64,000 bases of DNA from Mesorhizobium carmichaelinearum (GCF_900199455.1 NZ_FZQR01000008.1:248001-312000), one strand, 5' to 3'; positions 30,674 to 39,534 are shown, counted from the stretch's first letter. The notes: generated by a model not told the origin, from the sequence alone. Numbers and translations: made by a program.

Positions 30674-30963
30674 GCATTCGCCCCAATATCCCGAGCAGCA
30701 TTGAGGACTTGTATGTCGATGCAGCCGTCGGACACCTGACGGCGGCTCGCAACCATCTGCAACGCGCCGTGCTTAACTTTGACGACGCGGGCTACGAGCA
30801 CGATCCGACCGCGAGATCCTACAGCTACGTCGCCGGCATCGTCGCCGAGTTCAACGGAAGGCCATATCGGCCGGTGCCCTCGCCGGCACCGGAAGTGCCG
30901 TCGCATATCGCGGATGCGGCGATTGCCTGGCGTGACGATCGAGACAGGAGGGCGCGGCGATGA
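30670..30963 (+). CDS. Small protein of unknown function
   Basis: 97 residues. ATG overlaps the preceding stop (ATGA), and its own stop overlaps the following start. The N-terminal half is helical (IEDLYVDAAVGHLTAARNHL, then QRAVLNFDDAG) and the end is charged. No family recognised. Four-base overlaps across 30670, 30960 and 31136 show one translation-coupled unit leading into the helicase gene. Confidence 0.6.
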   Translation: MSIRPNIPSSIEDLYVDAAVGHLTAARNHLQRAVLNFDDAGYEHDPTARSYSYVAGIVAEFNGRPYRPVPSPAPEVPSHIADAAIAWRDDRDRRARR

Positions 30964-31139
30964 GCGACGACCTCCTACCAGATCCCGTGGATGACGCAGC
31001 GATATGGGCCACGGCCCATTGGTGGACCGCCGGTCGGCCACTGCTCCCGCTGCTTGTCCGAAAGTTCAAGATTTCAGATGACGAAGCGATGCAAGCCATC
31101 CGTGCCGCCTTCGATGTCATCACGAGGCGCTCGACATGA
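30960..31139 (+). CDS. 59-residue protein upstream of VapE-type helicase
   Basis: A short frame of 59 residues, coupled on both sides by ATGA overlaps (30960 and 31136). It begins MSDDLLPDPVDDAAIWATAH and ends AIRAAFDVITRRST. Acidic N-terminus and amphipathic C-terminal helix. No recognised domain. Its conserved position before the helicase suggests an accessory replication role, which is inference. Confidence 0.65.
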   Translation: MSDDLLPDPVDDAAIWATAHWWTAGRPLLPLLVRKFKISDDEAMQAIRAAFDVITRRST

Positions 31140-32413
31140 ACGAGATAGATGAAGTTTTCGCCGGCAAGGCCATCCCGCGTGGCAACAAGATTGTTCCGAT
31201 CGCCGATCTCAGGCAGAAGCGCGCGCGACGTGGCGCAAGCCCTGTATGGCTGGACGACTGCATATTGCGGCCCAACGGCTCACCATTTCCTATCCTGGCA
31301 AACGCGCTGATCGGCCTTCGGGCAATGATGCCAGACGCCTTCGCCTACGACGAGATGTTGTGCATGCCTGTGCTTCAGCGCCCGCTCGATCAAGAGCCGT
31401 TTCAACCGCGGCCAATCTCCGACTCGGATATCAGCATCGTGCAGGATCGCCTGCAGCACGCTGGTCTCTCTCAGCTAAGCCGGGACGTCGTATATCAGGC
31501 CGTCACGCATCGCGCCCATGAATGCCGGTTCCACCCGATACGGGACTGGCTTGATAGTCTGGAGTGGGACGGGACTGAACGGCTTCCTTCTCTGTTCCCC
31601 GCTTACCTCGGCGCCGACGCTTCGGCCTACACCGCCGCCATCGGGCGCATGTTCCTGATCTCGATGGTCGCACGCATCTACAAGCCGGGGTGCAAGGCCG
31701 ATCACTTGCCGGTTCTGGAGGGCAAGCAAGGGACCATGAAATCGTCGGCTTGCCGGATTCTTGGCGGCGAATGGTTTTCTGATGCGCTCCCTGACATCAG
31801 CGCCGGCAAGGACGCCTCGCAACACCTGCGTGGCAAATGGTTGATCGAAGTCGCCGAGATGCACGCCATGGGCAAGGCCGAGGCTACCATGCTCAAGAGC
31901 TTCATCAGCCGCGACACCGAACGGTACAGGCCCAGCTATGGCCGCGCCGAAGTCATGGAGCCGCGCCAGTGCATTTTCGTTGGCACCACCAACCAGAGCG
32001 CCTATCTCCGCGATCCCACAGGCGGCCGCCGGTTCTGGCCCGTCAAGACAGGTCGCATTGATGTCGACGCCCTAGCCCGCGATCGCGACCAACTCTTTGC
32101 CGAGGCCGTGGCACGGTTCCGGCGCAACGAGCCCTGGTGGCCGAGCAAGGACTTCGAGGCCAAGCACATCGCACCCGAGCAGGAGGCCCGTTACGAAGGC
32201 GATACATGGGAAGAGACCATTCGGGATTTCATCGCGACCCGTAGCAAGGTGCTTGTGGGCGAGATTGCCAAAGAGGCGCTGCATTTCGAAACCAGCCGGA
32301 TCGGTCGCGCAGACCAGAACCGTATCATCGCAGTTCTGGAGCAAATCGGGTGGGCGCGGCAACCGAAGGACTGGAAAGGCAACGTCCCATGGGGGCCAGC
32401 ACCAAGAGCTTGA
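31136..32413 (+). CDS. VapE/virulence-associated-E family helicase (SF3-like)
   Basis: 425 residues. The PF05272-type P-loop domain occupies the second half: Walker A EGKQGTMKSS (195-204), Walker B KWLIEVAEM (234-242), sensor VGTTNQ (282-287) and the arginine-finger motif DPTGGRRFWPV (293-303). The N-terminal region has WLDSLEWDGTERL, typical of the family. No primase active site is evident, so a helicase/initiator role is likeliest. In phage satellites such proteins drive replication from an adjacent origin, and iteron-like repeats begin three bases after this stop. The name does not imply virulence. Confidence 0.88.
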   Translation: MNEIDEVFAGKAIPRGNKIVPIADLRQKRARRGASPVWLDDCILRPNGSPFPILANALIGLRAMMPDAFAYDEMLCMPVLQRPLDQEPFQPRPISDSDISIVQDRLQHAGLSQLSRDVVYQAVTHRAHECRFHPIRDWLDSLEWDGTERLPSLFPAYLGADASAYTAAIGRMFLISMVARIYKPGCKADHLPVLEGKQGTMKSSACRILGGEWFSDALPDISAGKDASQHLRGKWLIEVAEMHAMGKAEATMLKSFISRDTERYRPSYGRAEVMEPRQCIFVGTTNQSAYLRDPTGGRRFWPVKTGRIDVDALARDRDQLFAEAVARFRRNEPWWPSKDFEAKHIAPEQEARYEGDTWEETIRDFIATRSKVLVGEIAKEALHFETSRIGRADQNRIIAVLEQIGWARQPKDWKGNVPWGPAPRA

Positions 32414-32415
32414 GC

Positions 32416-32518
32416 ACCACGGATGACGGACAACCACGGACGATATTTACATAGAGGACTTGGGGCTCTGTCAGGTCTTCTATGTAAAATCATCCTTGGT
32501 CATCCGGTTATCCGTGGT
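32416..32518. other. Iteron-like palindrome, candidate replication origin
   Basis: Four copies of an ACCACGGATGA-like 11-mer: forward at 32416 and 32433, reverse at 32490 and 32508 (ACCAAGGATGA and ACCACGGATAA when read in reverse). Spacing is 17 and 18. Between them lie perfect AT-rich arms TTTACATAGA (32446-32455) and TCTATGTAAA (32479-32488). Two direct and two inverted iterons around an AT-rich core, immediately after a helicase gene, is origin-like. Confidence 0.6.
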
Positions 32519-32613
32519 TTGCAGCCTGAAAACACCGCCACAGACAGCGGTGCCCGCCCTCGCCTTTTGTTACGATCGATATAACCGTCCAGGGCCACCC
32601 GAAACGCACGATC

Positions 32614-32642
32614 CGACAAGCGGATTGTTTATCCGCTAGTCG
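32614..32642. promoter_or_regulatory. 12-base-arm palindrome before the terminase genes
   Basis: CGACAAGCGGAT, loop TGTTT, ATCCGCTAGTCG. The arms pair in 11 of 12 positions. It is followed by AT-rich sequence up to the GTG at 32739. A repressor operator or a terminator of the replication block are both possible. Confidence 0.5.
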
Positions 32643-32738
32643 TTCTGTAAATAGTTGATTTCAAACCATAATTTTCACCGTGTTGCAATCATGTCGTGTC
32701 GGTGTTATTTTCGAATTAACTGATTTGGAGTTAATTGC

Positions 32739-33134
32739 GTGCCCGAAAATACCGCAGAGATAGCAGACACCAAGGCCTATGGCCGCTCCGCCGTCACGAA
32801 CGGTAGCACGCTGCTACCAGGCGTTGACGGCCGATCGATCTGGGCGCGCCGATTCCGTGATTTGCTAGGCCAGCACGTTGCCGACCTTGGCGGCGAGGGT
32901 GCCGTGTCGGAAGCCGAGCGTTCGATTGCCCGCCGCGCTACCGCTCTTGAGGTTGAGTTGGAACGCCTGGAGCTACGCTTTGCCACAGCGGGTGAAGCCG
33001 AAGCCGCCGACCTTGATCTCTACAGCCGCGCCTCGAACACCATGCGCCGACACTTCGAAGCCCTAGGTCTTCAGCGCCGGCAACGTGACATCACGCCGAG
33101 CCTTCGCGACCAGATGCGGGGTGCGGCATCGTGA
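32739..33134 (+). CDS. Probable terminase small subunit
   Basis: 131 residues, GTG start with TTGGAG nine bases ahead. Central amphipathic helices (SEAERSIARRATALEVELER, then LELRFATAGEAEAADLDLYS) and the C-terminal RQRDITPSLRDQM resemble the oligomerising small terminase-like proteins that precede large terminases in rhizobial and other prophages. The assignment rests chiefly on position: it overlaps the large-subunit start (GTGA). It would bind pac/cos DNA. Confidence 0.65.
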   Translation: MPENTAEIADTKAYGRSAVTNGSTLLPGVDGRSIWARRFRDLLGQHVADLGGEGAVSEAERSIARRATALEVELERLELRFATAGEAEAADLDLYSRASNTMRRHFEALGLQRRQRDITPSLRDQMRGAAS

Positions 33135-34630
33135 GCGCTACTTCGCCTTCGCCGATGGACTTCTTTGCCCGCCTTAGGTGGATAGACGGCAAGCCCCTTC
33201 TTGACACCATGGAAGACTATCGACGCGAGTTCATGACGCGGGCGCTCTACACCCTGCGACCAGATGGAACGCCGCTCTACAACCTTGTGCTGTCAGGCAG
33301 GGGCAAGAAAAACAACAAGACCACGGATCTGGTGTTGGCCAGCTTCTATCGGCTTTTGATCTGGGACAGCCCGCACGGCAACGACGTCAATATTCTCGCC
33401 AATGACGAAGACCAGGCTGGCGATGACCTGAAGCTCGCCAAGAAGCTAATTGATGCGAACCCGGGCACGCTGGGGCCGGAAGTCATTTCGCTCGCAAAGG
33501 GCATACACAGGCGCGACGGCCGGGGCGAGATTCGAATCCTGCCCGCCCGTGATGCACTTGGTGCTCACGGCAAGACAGCCTCGCTGAACGCCTATGACGA
33601 GATCCATGGTTATCGCAATTGGGATATCTTCGAAGCATTGGCGCCGGACCCGACCAGAGCAGACGCGCTGCAATGGATCACCAGCTATGACACGATTTAT
33701 TCGAGCCCCGGAGTTCCGCTGTTTGACTTGAAGGCGATCGGCAAGGCTGGTGACGATCCGCGCATGCTGTTCTCATGGTATTCCGGCGAGCTTTGCACTG
33801 ATCCAAACTTCGCCGAGTTGCCACCGCGCGAACGTGCCAATCCGAGCATGAAATCGTGGCCCGATGGCGAAGGCTATCTTGACCAGCAACAGCGGCGCTT
33901 GCCGACCCACAAGTATCGCCGTCTGCACCTGAACATGCCCGGGGCTCCCGATGGCGCCTTCCTGAATGCTGATCTCGTCCTTGCCGCTGTGCGGAAGGGC
34001 GTGAACGTGCTGAAGCCGCAGGAGGGCCGCACCTACCGGTTTTTTGTAGATATGTCAGGCGGGAGCGCGGACGACGCGACACTCGGCGTCGCGCACAACG
34101 ACGACGGAAGGGCCGTGGTTGATCTCGTCATGAAGCAGGCCGGCAATCCACCCTTCAATCCGCGCGCCGCAGTCAAACGCTTCGCCAGAGTGATCAAGGA
34201 ATATGGGGGCAAGAAGGTCGTCGGGGATGCCTACGCTGGCCTTACCTACCGCCAGGATTTCGAAGATGAGGGTATTGAATACCAGCTCTGTGGGAAGACC
34301 AAGACCCAGCTTTATGAGGCATTGGAGCCCCGCCTGAACGCTGGTGAAGTCGAATTGCCCGACGAGCCGAAGATGCAGGAGCAATTGCTCACGCTTGTCG
34401 TCAAAGGCGCCAGGATCGATCACCAAAACGGCGATCATGATGACTGGGCGAACTCGGCGGCAGGTGCAGTGGACCTAGTTGCAGCCCAGGAAGAGAAGGC
34501 GCCGACGCCATACACGGTTTCGTTCAGTCGATGCGCCGGACCCTCAGCCTATAGCGTCCCGATGGGACATCAAAGCCCATACGACCAGATCGAAAACATC
34601 CTGGCTGAAGCCGCCAGATCTCAACGATAA
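33131..34630 (+). CDS. Phage terminase large subunit
   Basis: 499 residues, GTG start overlapping the previous stop. The ATPase half has a Walker A-like SGRGKKNNKT (55-64) and Walker B with LNAYDEIHG (D156, E157). The nuclease half has RFFVDMSGGSADDATLG (D307), VVGDAYAG (D366) and the late HDDWANSAAGAVD (D437/D438). All catalytic elements appear intact, so it could package DNA. No portal gene follows, although a portal is the usual next gene and the motor dock. Packaging into another phage's capsid would explain this. Confidence 0.9.
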   Translation: MSATSPSPMDFFARLRWIDGKPLLDTMEDYRREFMTRALYTLRPDGTPLYNLVLSGRGKKNNKTTDLVLASFYRLLIWDSPHGNDVNILANDEDQAGDDLKLAKKLIDANPGTLGPEVISLAKGIHRRDGRGEIRILPARDALGAHGKTASLNAYDEIHGYRNWDIFEALAPDPTRADALQWITSYDTIYSSPGVPLFDLKAIGKAGDDPRMLFSWYSGELCTDPNFAELPPRERANPSMKSWPDGEGYLDQQQRRLPTHKYRRLHLNMPGAPDGAFLNADLVLAAVRKGVNVLKPQEGRTYRFFVDMSGGSADDATLGVAHNDDGRAVVDLVMKQAGNPPFNPRAAVKRFARVIKEYGGKKVVGDAYAGLTYRQDFEDEGIEYQLCGKTKTQLYEALEPRLNAGEVELPDEPKMQEQLLTLVVKGARIDHQNGDHDDWANSAAGAVDLVAAQEEKAPTPYTVSFSRCAGPSAYSVPMGHQSPYDQIENILAEAARSQR

Positions 34631-34642
34631 GGAAACTTCAAA

Positions 34643-34939
34643 ATGACGCCTGCCGAACTTCTGGAATCCCACGCCGCAGCCGGCCGCCGATATGCCACTG
34701 CGCTTCTCGAATTGGAAGCCGCGTTCATCGATTTGGCCGGTCACGACCGGGCGCTTGAAAACCAGAATGTTCCGGTCGGCCCGACGCCCGTCCGTGGATT
34801 TTTTGGACATCCTGATTCCAGGCCGTGGCCGCTTCGCCATGCCGAGTTTGCACCCGGTGCCGGGTCGAATTGGCAGGACGAGTCCCGCGCGCGCGGCGAC
34901 GCCCTGATCGCCAGCGTCATGACCGACGCGGCAGCCTGA
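34643..34939 (+). CDS. Small helical protein of unknown function (paralogue of 36088)
   Basis: 98 residues, with AAGGAA before ATG 34643. The N-terminal helix GRRYATALLELEAAFIDLAG resembles the protein at 36088-36312 (ARYQAVLADLSVAYADLAG). The tail is proline-rich. No family recognised. It sits 12 bases after terL, where a portal gene would be expected, but is far too short for one. Confidence 0.6.
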   Translation: MTPAELLESHAAAGRRYATALLELEAAFIDLAGHDRALENQNVPVGPTPVRGFFGHPDSRPWPLRHAEFAPGAGSNWQDESRARGDALIASVMTDAAA

Positions 34940-34952
34940 AAGGGGAATGACA

Positions 34953-35708
34953 ATGAACAGAATTGATCAGCTGAAAGCCAGGTGGAAGCCGGAATGGAAC
35001 GATCGCGCCGATCTCGCTAAGTTGAGCGGCGCTTTTTCGAAGGCCCTGTCTTTCATCGAAGCTGTGCCGAAGAGCCGTACAACGCTCGCCGGGCCTGGAA
35101 ATTTGAGCCCGAAGGGGCTCAACGAAGCGGTGCGTGCCATTGCGGCCGAAAAGGTCGTCCCTGAGCTTCGTCGCGCGCAGTTCGAGGCCGAAAAGGCAGC
35201 AAACGGAATCAAGAACGACAAGGCTCGGATGGCTGTGCCGAAGCCGGACAAAGCCGACATCGCTGGCGCGATCTTGCGCCAGGATATTCGGGCCTTTCTT
35301 CGCGGTAGCGACAAGCGCCTGGATCTAATCCAGAACAATCAAGACCTCGCCATTGCTGCTTTTGAGGGTCCGCCCGAGCTTTCCGGCCTAACCCATGAGC
35401 AGCGCGGCCATCTTCAGCGCGACATCATCGAAAAAACCCATGGCGCCGCGCTTCAAGCAATCGAGAGCGCCCAAGAGGCCACGGAGTTGCTGCAAGCCGC
35501 GATTGAAATGGCCGTAGGTAGCGTGAAGACTGCCGGCGGTTTTCCCGAGGGTCAGGACCATCTCTTCAACAGCTGGATGAACGCAGCCAGCGCGTCGGTC
35601 GAGCGCGAAATTGCTGTCGAAAAAGCTCCTGCGGCGGAAGCTCCAGCGGTCTTCGATAACAAGACGTTCAACGAGCGGTTCGACCAACTCCTCAGAGAAG
35701 CCGTTTAG
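34953..35708 (+). CDS. Helical protein of unknown function
   Basis: 251 residues from ATG 34953, chosen over ATG 34947 because AAAGGGGA then has proper spacing. Mostly alpha-helical, charged and without cysteine clusters or membrane spans. A segment near 70-110 (KVVPELRRAQFEAEKAANG) is coiled-coil-like. The C-terminal part is Ala/Pro-linked to a last helix (FDNKTFNERFDQLLREAV). The size and character would fit a scaffold, assembly or capsid-redirecting factor, but nothing proves that. Confidence 0.65.
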   Translation: MNRIDQLKARWKPEWNDRADLAKLSGAFSKALSFIEAVPKSRTTLAGPGNLSPKGLNEAVRAIAAEKVVPELRRAQFEAEKAANGIKNDKARMAVPKPDKADIAGAILRQDIRAFLRGSDKRLDLIQNNQDLAIAAFEGPPELSGLTHEQRGHLQRDIIEKTHGAALQAIESAQEATELLQAAIEMAVGSVKTAGGFPEGQDHLFNSWMNAASASVEREIAVEKAPAAEAPAVFDNKTFNERFDQLLREAV

Positions 35709-35719
35709 GAGGAAATGCA

Positions 35720-36076
35720 ATGTCGACTCTTCCCGCGACCGGTCTCGAAGTCATCAGCCTTCCGCCGTATAGCGCAATTTCAATCACGGTGGCCGGCGGT
35801 GCCGGCTCGGGCAGCATCGAGCGGCTCGGCAATAATCCGGGCGAAGCCTCTTTCGGAGAGGTGGCGCTCACTGCCAGCACGACAATTGGCCCGTTTCCTG
35901 TGCCGACGAGGCATCTACTGCGGTGCAGCCCTGCCAACCATCTGAGCTACACCGTCGCCGCAGCCGATTTCCCGGCTGTTACCTCCGGCGTCGAGCGCAT
36001 CGTGAACCTATCCCAAGCGGAATATGAGGCGCTGTCACCGCCCGACGCGGCAACCCTTTACTTAATCGTCGGCTAG
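35720..36076 (+). CDS. Small virion-like protein (tail/decoration type)
   Basis: 118 residues. Beta-rich start (ISLPPYSAISITVAGGAGSG) with a C-terminal IVNLSQAEYEALSPPDAATL-YLIVG motif. A segment of the form LTQAEYDAL-dPNTLY is common at the ends of phage structural and fibre proteins, so this is likely a virion-associated protein. GGAGG ribosome site 8 bases before the ATG. It lies in the tight cassette between terminase and tape measure. Confidence 0.6.
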   Translation: MSTLPATGLEVISLPPYSAISITVAGGAGSGSIERLGNNPGEASFGEVALTASTTIGPFPVPTRHLLRCSPANHLSYTVAAADFPAVTSGVERIVNLSQAEYEALSPPDAATLYLIVG

Positions 36077-36087
36077 GAGGCCAAATC

Positions 36088-36312
36088 ATGTCAACCGTGA
36101 CACTCGAAGACGTCAAAGCCGCACGGGACACTGCCGCCGCGCGTTACCAAGCTGTACTGGCTGACCTCTCAGTTGCCTACGCTGATCTGGCTGGCATCGA
36201 CATCGCCCTGGCGCAGCTTTCCGGCTCCGCCGAGATCGTCAACATCGGCAAGCATCTGGCTAAGCTGATCGGCGAACAACTGGCCAAGCCGGCTGCTGTC
36301 GGAGGGGAATGA
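36088..36312 (+). CDS. Small helical protein of unknown function (paralogue of 34643)
   Basis: 74 residues, AGGAGG before the ATG. Two helices; its first resembles the one at 34643-34939, ending in ADLAGIDIALAQL versus IDLAGHDRAL. It ends three bases before the tape-measure gene, the position usually held by a tape-measure chaperone. This is an inference from position only. Confidence 0.6.
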   Translation: MSTVTLEDVKAARDTAAARYQAVLADLSVAYADLAGIDIALAQLSGSAEIVNIGKHLAKLIGEQLAKPAAVGGE

Positions 36313-36315
36313 ACC

Positions 36316-39300
36316 ATGGAAACCGCCGGCAACGTCACAATCCAGATCAGCGGCAACATCGCACCCTTCGAAGCGAAGCTTGCGCAGGCGCAGCAGCTTG
36401 CGACGAAATTCGACGCTGAAATCACGGCGAAACTGAACGGTGCCGGCCTATCTGAAGGATTGGCCAGGATCGCGGCCGGTGTTGACGCAACCAATGCGCT
36501 GCTGACCAAGCTGACGACTTCCAGCGCCGGGGCTGGATTGGCGCTGAGCAAAGTGGCCGCATCGACCACGGCCACCACGGCGGCTCTGACACAGGTCGCC
36601 ACAGCAACGAAGCTCGTCAACGCCGAGATGGCCAGCATAGGCGGCTCTGGCGGTGGCGCGGCAGCGCTTGCAACGGGCACGATTGCAGCAAAGGATTTTG
36701 CCGCCGCATTGGAGGCCACAGGCGGCAATTTGTCGAAGATCACGCCGCAAATGGTCGGGTTGGCGACGGAAACTGAGGCCGTCGCGGTAGCAAGCAAAGC
36801 CGCTGCCGTTGGCATGGCGGAACTTGGCGTTGCCGAGACTAGAACGGCTGGCCTTGGCGCTGGCGTCACGAGGGAATTTTCAGTGCTTGGCGCCGAAATT
36901 GCGCGCGGCAATTTCTCAAGAATTCCGGGCAGCCTGATCGTGCTGAACGAGCGCCTTGTCAGCACCGGCACCGGTGTCCTGACCCTCAGAAACGGGCTCA
37001 CTGCCCTTGGCGGTCTCGCCTCGGCTGTCTTCAATCCCTTCACGCTCGGCTTCCTGGCCATCTCCATCGGTTCGGAGGTGGCTATCAGGGCTTTCAGCGG
37101 CATGAAGGGGAGCATTCTGGACGTCAACACGGTCCTTGAGAACAACAAGAAACTGATCGACGAAATCGCCAAGGCCTATCCAGAAGCGGCAATTGCGGCC
37201 AAGCAGTATGAGGAACAGGCAAACCAGATACCGAAGTCCATCGTAGCCGCCGATACGGCAAACCAGATAGCAGATGCGAGGAAGACGCTTTCAGCGGATC
37301 TGGACGCGCTCCGCATCGACATGCATGCGCTTGGCGGTGAGTTCGCGCTGACGGGCAAGGCCGGCTCCGAGGCGTTCGAAGCCCTTTCAGGCAGGGTGCA
37401 CGACGGCACGATCAGCGCCCAGGCTCTCTATAGCGAGATCGGCAAACTTGAGCTTGATCCCAAGCTGAGCGCCGAGGCGCACTCTTTCGCAAGGTCGCTG
37501 GAGGATGCGGCGAAGAAAGCCGCGGATCTGGAAAGGTCAATCTCCGCCGATACGGGGATTAATAACATCATCCAGAACAATGAGAAGGCACAGCACACGC
37601 TTTTCGAAATCTCTGCCGGCTTCAAGGACGTGTCCGCCAGCGCAGGCAGCGCCGATGCTACGATTGCCAAGCTGTTCGGCACGATGAATTCCGGTGGCTC
37701 TGGTGGGTTCGGGGTAACGCGCTCTTTGGCGGGTCAGTTTGGCGGCCAGGTAAACGGCCAACTACAGACCACGCTCGGATTGTTCCAGCAGGTAGACGCT
37801 GCGGTGCAGAATGCCCGGCAAAATCAGTTGGCCGGAATGGTCCAGCTTGAATCGCAGTTCCGCGCCACAACCACTCAGGTTGACGTGCTGAAGCAGGCGC
37901 TCGCTACAGCGGGCGGCAAGGACAACATTCAAGCCTTCTTCGGCGATGTTGCTGGCATCAAGGACGCCAACAGCGAGATTGCCGATGCCACGGCCACAGT
38001 GCGTAAGCTCTTTGCCGCAATGGCCACGGGTAACGCCACCGTGAATGCCGTGTATCAGGGGCTCGACATGGTGCGACAGACCCTGATCAAGGACGGATTC
38101 CCCGTCGATAAGGTCAATAACTTCGTCGACTCTTTGGTGCGGACCAATCAGGAGCTCGTCGCCGACACGGGCGCCGCCAAGCAGCTCAACGCGGCAATTC
38201 AGGCTATCAAAAACCGTACCGTAACCATCACGGTCGTCACGCAGCAAGTCGGCACGGGCACGAAGTCGATTTACGATGTCGGCACCACTGGCGGGATCGG
38301 CGTCACCCGCTACGGTGCCGCACCAGGCTCGCCATCTGGTCCGTCGATGACCTCATACCAAGTGCCAAGCACCGCAGGCGGCATGGTCGACACCAGCCTC
38401 GGCGGCACCAGTGGCGTCACCGTCACGCGCTTCAGCAGCGAAGGGCCATGGCAGAACCCGAATGGCGCCACGGCGGCCGAATGGTCGCAACTCACGCCTC
38501 AGAACAAGAAGGATATCTATAACGGCAAGACCGACTACGCCCATATCCTCTACCCGGATTATTACCGTGCTGGCGGCGGTCCGGTAAGCGCACACACTCC
38601 ATATTGGGTAGGCGAGCAAGGTCCGGAACTGGTTGTGCCCTCCGGCAACGGCACCGTCATTCCCAACGCCCAATCCCTTGCGCTTGCTCAGTCGCTCGCC
38701 AGCCCGCAATCCGGCTTCACCGGCACCCAGCCGACACAGCAGTCCGATCGCATGTGGACGGTCATGATGAACATCGAGGCCAACACGCGCAAGACGGCGC
38801 AGCTGCTCGATGAAGTCAATACCAGGGGCGCATCGGCCGCAAGCAGTGGCGGTTCGTCGGGCGCTTCGGGCACCATGACGAAAATCGGCGGCGAACTCTA
38901 CGATTCCAACGGGCTGAATGCCGGCGGCCATACGGCACAACAGGTAGCCGCCTACAGCAAGGTCTTGACCTCCGCCATGTCCAATTATTCGGCAATCGGC
39001 GGCATGGGTCTTGTTGGCTATGGGGCGAATGGCCTGGCGGCGACACCACAGCAGATCGCCTACAACCTCGTCTATGGCGGCATGAAGTCGGTCGGCATCC
39101 CGTCAAATTCAAAAGTCGGCCCATCTGCGCCGACCGCACTGCATGGCGGCGACCCGTACAATTCGATGCTCAACGGGCTGACCCCAGGCACGGCGCAATA
39201 TGCGCAGGTCTATGCCCAGGCGCTCGCCGCGTCGAACAAGGCGAAGGGCTTTGTCACCGGCGGCATGATCGATGCCGGCGACACGCAAAAGGTCGAGTTC

Positions 39301-39534
39301 TTCAAGAACCCAAATGAGAAGGTGATCATCGCGCGTCCAGATCAGTTCGCCGATGTGCGGCCGGGATCGACGGGGACAAGTTCCAGCAGCGGCAACGACA
39401 ATCATCCGATCGTCGTCAACCAGACCCACAACTGGAATGGCAACGCGCCGCCTTCCAAGGATAGCCAGGCTGAAATCCGCAGGCAGACCGCGCTTGGCAT
39501 CCGCGACGCTTTGAGGTCCGTCAATGGCCGTTGA
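36316..39534 (+). CDS. Phage tail tape measure-like protein
   Basis: 1072 residues. Long helical N-terminal part (AKLAQAQQLATKFDAEITAK), a glycine-rich hydrophobic stretch near 220-260 (LTALGGLASAVFNPFTLGFL) and repeated helical/Ala-rich segments. Low-complexity Gly/Ser linkers follow from about 650. The C-terminal region contains AGGGPVSAHTPYWVGEQGPE with LVVPSGNGTVIPN, a hallmark of tape-measure proteins of siphophages. It normally fixes tail length and acts in DNA ejection. No tail tube, terminator or tip genes accompany it here. Confidence 0.8.
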   Translation: METAGNVTIQISGNIAPFEAKLAQAQQLATKFDAEITAKLNGAGLSEGLARIAAGVDATNALLTKLTTSSAGAGLALSKVAASTTATTAALTQVATATKLVNAEMASIGGSGGGAAALATGTIAAKDFAAALEATGGNLSKITPQMVGLATETEAVAVASKAAAVGMAELGVAETRTAGLGAGVTREFSVLGAEIARGNFSRIPGSLIVLNERLVSTGTGVLTLRNGLTALGGLASAVFNPFTLGFLAISIGSEVAIRAFSGMKGSILDVNTVLENNKKLIDEIAKAYPEAAIAAKQYEEQANQIPKSIVAADTANQIADARKTLSADLDALRIDMHALGGEFALTGKAGSEAFEALSGRVHDGTISAQALYSEIGKLELDPKLSAEAHSFARSLEDAAKKAADLERSISADTGINNIIQNNEKAQHTLFEISAGFKDVSASAGSADATIAKLFGTMNSGGSGGFGVTRSLAGQFGGQVNGQLQTTLGLFQQVDAAVQNARQNQLAGMVQLESQFRATTTQVDVLKQALATAGGKDNIQAFFGDVAGIKDANSEIADATATVRKLFAAMATGNATVNAVYQGLDMVRQTLIKDGFPVDKVNNFVDSLVRTNQELVADTGAAKQLNAAIQAIKNRTVTITVVTQQVGTGTKSIYDVGTTGGIGVTRYGAAPGSPSGPSMTSYQVPSTAGGMVDTSLGGTSGVTVTRFSSEGPWQNPNGATAAEWSQLTPQNKKDIYNGKTDYAHILYPDYYRAGGGPVSAHTPYWVGEQGPELVVPSGNGTVIPNAQSLALAQSLASPQSGFTGTQPTQQSDRMWTVMMNIEANTRKTAQLLDEVNTRGASAASSGGSSGASGTMTKIGGELYDSNGLNAGGHTAQQVAAYSKVLTSAMSNYSAIGGMGLVGYGANGLAATPQQIAYNLVYGGMKSVGIPSNSKVGPSAPTALHGGDPYNSMLNGLTPGTAQYAQVYAQALAASNKAKGFVTGGMIDAGDTQKVEFFKNPNEKVIIARPDQFADVRPGSTGTSSSSGNDNHPIVVNQTHNWNGNAPPSKDSQAEIRRQTALGIRDALRSVNGR

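Noticed and set aside
31136..32413. Virulence factor reading of the VapE-family protein
   Set aside because: The family name is historical. P-loop motifs and context indicate a replication helicase of a mobile element.
32739..39534. Gene transfer agent cluster
   Set aside because: GTA clusters carry portal, protease and capsid genes and are not bounded by tRNA att repeats with an integrase.
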